DNA of 5,689 bases, from the NCBI GenBank assembly GCA_024400275.1, contig JAKSMY010000081.1, positions 1 to 5,689 of the forward strand. The letters are read 5' to 3'. Made by a program: the position numbers and the translations under genes. Positions within the stretch are counted from its first letter, which is position 1; each line of letters begins with the position of its first letter. A model generated the notes under the pieces. It was not told the origin of the DNA. It saw only the letters and a program-made list of their open reading frames with translations, and searched no databases. Of the stretch, positions 4,342 through 5,689 are shown piece by piece. This DNA comes from Paludibacteraceae bacterium (GTDB taxonomy: Bacteria > Bacteroidota > Bacteroidia > Bacteroidales > Paludibacteraceae).

Positions 4342-4482
4342 ATGTTTGAATTTTTGTTAGGATTGATTGTGCCGTCTTTACGACATCGCAGGAGTCATAG
4401 TGATTATTTGTATCAATGTGAGCGACGATATTATGAGCAACAGGAATTTGAAGAAGACAATGAGAAAACGCAACACGATTAG
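4342..4482 (+). CDS. Possible 46-residue hypothetical protein
   Basis: The frame starts ATGTTTGAATTT and encodes a short hydrophobic N-terminus (MFEFLLGLIVPSL), then a basic patch (RHRRSH), a Tyr-rich middle (DYLYQCERRYYEQQ) and an acidic tail (EFEEDNEKTQHD). I do not recognise a family. The hydrophobic-basic-acidic layout and the A-rich sequence before the start (ATAAATAT) make translation plausible. No promoter box or strong Shine-Dalgarno is visible. It may instead be chance; a small membrane-associated protein is only one possible reading. Confidence 0.4.
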   Translation: MFEFLLGLIVPSLRHRRSHSDYLYQCERRYYEQQEFEEDNEKTQHD

Positions 4483-4587
4483 TTACCCAAAATATTAACC
4501 AATTAAAACAAATCAAACAAACAAAACAAAATCAAACTAATTAACGAGGCGTATGCCTTAAGTATCAACAAATTAAATTTTAAATTT
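4483..4587 (+). other. G-free leader before the secreted protein gene
   Basis: From 4483 to 4545 there is no G on the plus strand; the stretch is CAAA/AAT-rich and should be unstructured as RNA. It is followed by a small hairpin AGGC/GCCT (within 4546-4560) and an AT-rich run into the start at 4588. No TAnnTTTG box is present, so the promoter of the downstream gene is not identified. Confidence 0.5.
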
Positions 4588-5689
4588 ATGAAAAAGATTG
4601 TTTCTTATTTCGTGCTATTGGCTGCATTCCTGCTGATTGGCACACAAGGTTGGGCGGAAAAAACGCTTGTCGCACAAATGACTGCCCTTGAACAAACAAC
4701 ATCCTTTTACATGGACGAAACAGCAGACGAACCGAATCATGTGTATGCATCTGCTGATGGTGCATTAACAGCAGCACTCAATGCCCTTCCGGATAATAGT
4801 ACACCAGCAAAGATTAAATTGTTTTCAGATGTGTCAGTTGGATTTTCGGTAACATATTTAACAATCGAACAATACCAAAATGTAACAATTGATTTAAATA
4901 ATTACACCATTAATTCCACAGCAACAGCATCTTCTGCGACTCAATTAATTTTGAACCAAGGTTCTTTAACGATTGAGGATAACTCTCAAGATAAAAATGG
5001 TAAGATAACGAATTTGGCATTAAATCCAGATATGTCATCTATTCCAGGAAAGGGAGATTATGTGATTTTTAATGAAGGAACATTTACTTTGAATAGTGGT
5101 ACGGTGGAAAGTACCTCTACAGGTCTTGCTACCTATGTGGTGGAAAACCATTGGAATAGCGATGGTTGGAAGTATAGTCCTTCTTTTGTTATGAACGGAG
5201 GATTAGTAAAACATCCTAACGCTAGCGCTGTTCGTATGTATTTAAATGGCACAATGTATGAAAATAGCACCAATTCTGTGATTATCAATGGCGGTGAAAT
5301 TAACGCTGCCGGATACGGAATTATCGTTCACTATTCAACGAGTTCTACAATTGCCCCGCATGTTGTGTTTACTGTGACTGGAGGAAAAATAAAAGGAAGT
5401 TATGCTTATGCAGGCATGGCTACCGCAGGAACAGGGAATGATATGAGTAATACGTATATCACTATTACAGGAGGTGAAATAGATGGTACTATTATGGTTA
5501 ATTCAAAATATGGTGACGGCGTAACAAGGAAAGGTCAAGAGCATCTGTCTATTTCCGGTGGTACATTCTTAAAACAACCTGCATTAACGACTACTTATGT
5601 GAATACAGGTGTAAAATTTACTGAATTTATTACGGGTGGTATCTTTAGAAATTTCTCAACAGAAGTAAAGAGAGCAAGCAGCTATGAAG
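4588..5689 (+). CDS. Secreted beta-helix-like repeat protein, 3' end cut by window
   Basis: The frame is open from ATG 4588 to the window end (367 codons, no stop). It starts with a Sec signal peptide (MKKIVSYFVLLAAFLLIGTQGWA, about 1-23; likely cleavage after A23). A region with TAALNALPDNSTPAKIKLF leads into short strand-turn repeats: NQGSLTIED near 122, LNSGTVES 168, MNGGLVKH 202, INGGEINA 233, VTGGKIKG 263, ITGGEIDG 293, ISGGTFLK 322 and ITGGIFRN 348. The spacing is near 30 residues from about residue 200 on. Such '(I/V)xGG(x)I' rungs suggest a right-handed parallel beta-helix, a fold used by extracellular polysaccharide lyases and by adhesins. No catalytic motif is visible, so function is open. 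The signal peptide implies export; whether a C-terminal sorting domain follows cannot be seen. Confidence 0.88.
   Translation, partial: MKKIVSYFVLLAAFLLIGTQGWAEKTLVAQMTALEQTTSFYMDETADEPNHVYASADGALTAALNALPDNSTPAKIKLFSDVSVGFSVTYLTIEQYQNVTIDLNNYTINSTATASSATQLILNQGSLTIEDNSQDKNGKITNLALNPDMSSIPGKGDYVIFNEGTFTLNSGTVESTSTGLATYVVENHWNSDGWKYSPSFVMNGGLVKHPNASAVRMYLNGTMYENSTNSVIINGGEINAAGYGIIVHYSTSSTIAPHVVFTVTGGKIKGSYAYAGMATAGTGNDMSNTYITITGGEIDGTIMVNSKYGDGVTRKGQEHLSISGGTFLKQPALTTTYVNTGVKFTEFITGGIFRNFSTEVKRASSYE

Noticed and set aside
4172..4516. 114-codon minus-strand frame
   Set aside because: No domain, unlikely composition, no promoter or start context, and it is antisense to repeats and the small plus-strand frame.

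Overview
The window looks like a chromosomal segment from a member of the Bacteroidales (Bacteroides/Prevotella-like gut bacteria). Four promoters match the Bacteroidetes consensus (TTTG, 20 bp, TAnnTTTG), or nearly so. Ribosome-binding sites are weak and A-rich. One protein carries the 'VDLGLPSG..WA..NVGA' motif typical of secreted Bacteroidetes proteins, and there is a Bacteroidetes-style DUF486 membrane protein. No species can be named from the sequence alone.

Layout. On the minus strand (38-1556) a strong promoter at 1612-1643 drives tRNA-Gly(GCC), tRNA-Leu(CAG) and tRNA-Leu(GAG). A terminator-like hairpin sits directly after tRNA-Gly and a second after the last tRNA. Only 23 bases beyond that second terminator begins a secreted protein with two tandem FISUMP-like domains; the second domain is shortened. 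Divergently, on the plus strand, come a TtcA-type tRNA thiolation enzyme (s2C32 synthesis) and, after a short repeat-filled gap, a DUF486 four-helix membrane protein. The three tRNAs all have U, not C, at position 32, so they are not expected TtcA substrates.

The most interesting part is 2993-3390. A perfect promoter is followed by about 360 bases with no credible protein, ending in a hairpin plus T-run. The stretch contains an H-type pseudoknot, several local hairpins and a long-range three-helix closure. I read it as a structured non-coding RNA gene that I do not recognise; I checked it by eye against tmRNA, RNase P RNA and SRP RNA hallmarks and found none.

Next is a compact toxin-antitoxin operon: a small antitoxin overlapping a YoeB-family mRNA interferase, with its own perfect promoter overlaid by TTTGCAT half-sites that look like an autoregulatory operator, and a clear terminator. 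After it lies a gene-poor, repeat-rich stretch (4066-4341) with inverted repeats, an 11-bp-period tandem array and a second copy of a 28-bp sequence that also follows the RNA gene. A possible 46-residue protein and a G-free leader then precede a large secreted protein, truncated by the window end, that is built from roughly 30-residue '(I/V)xGG' rungs and is probably a parallel beta-helix.
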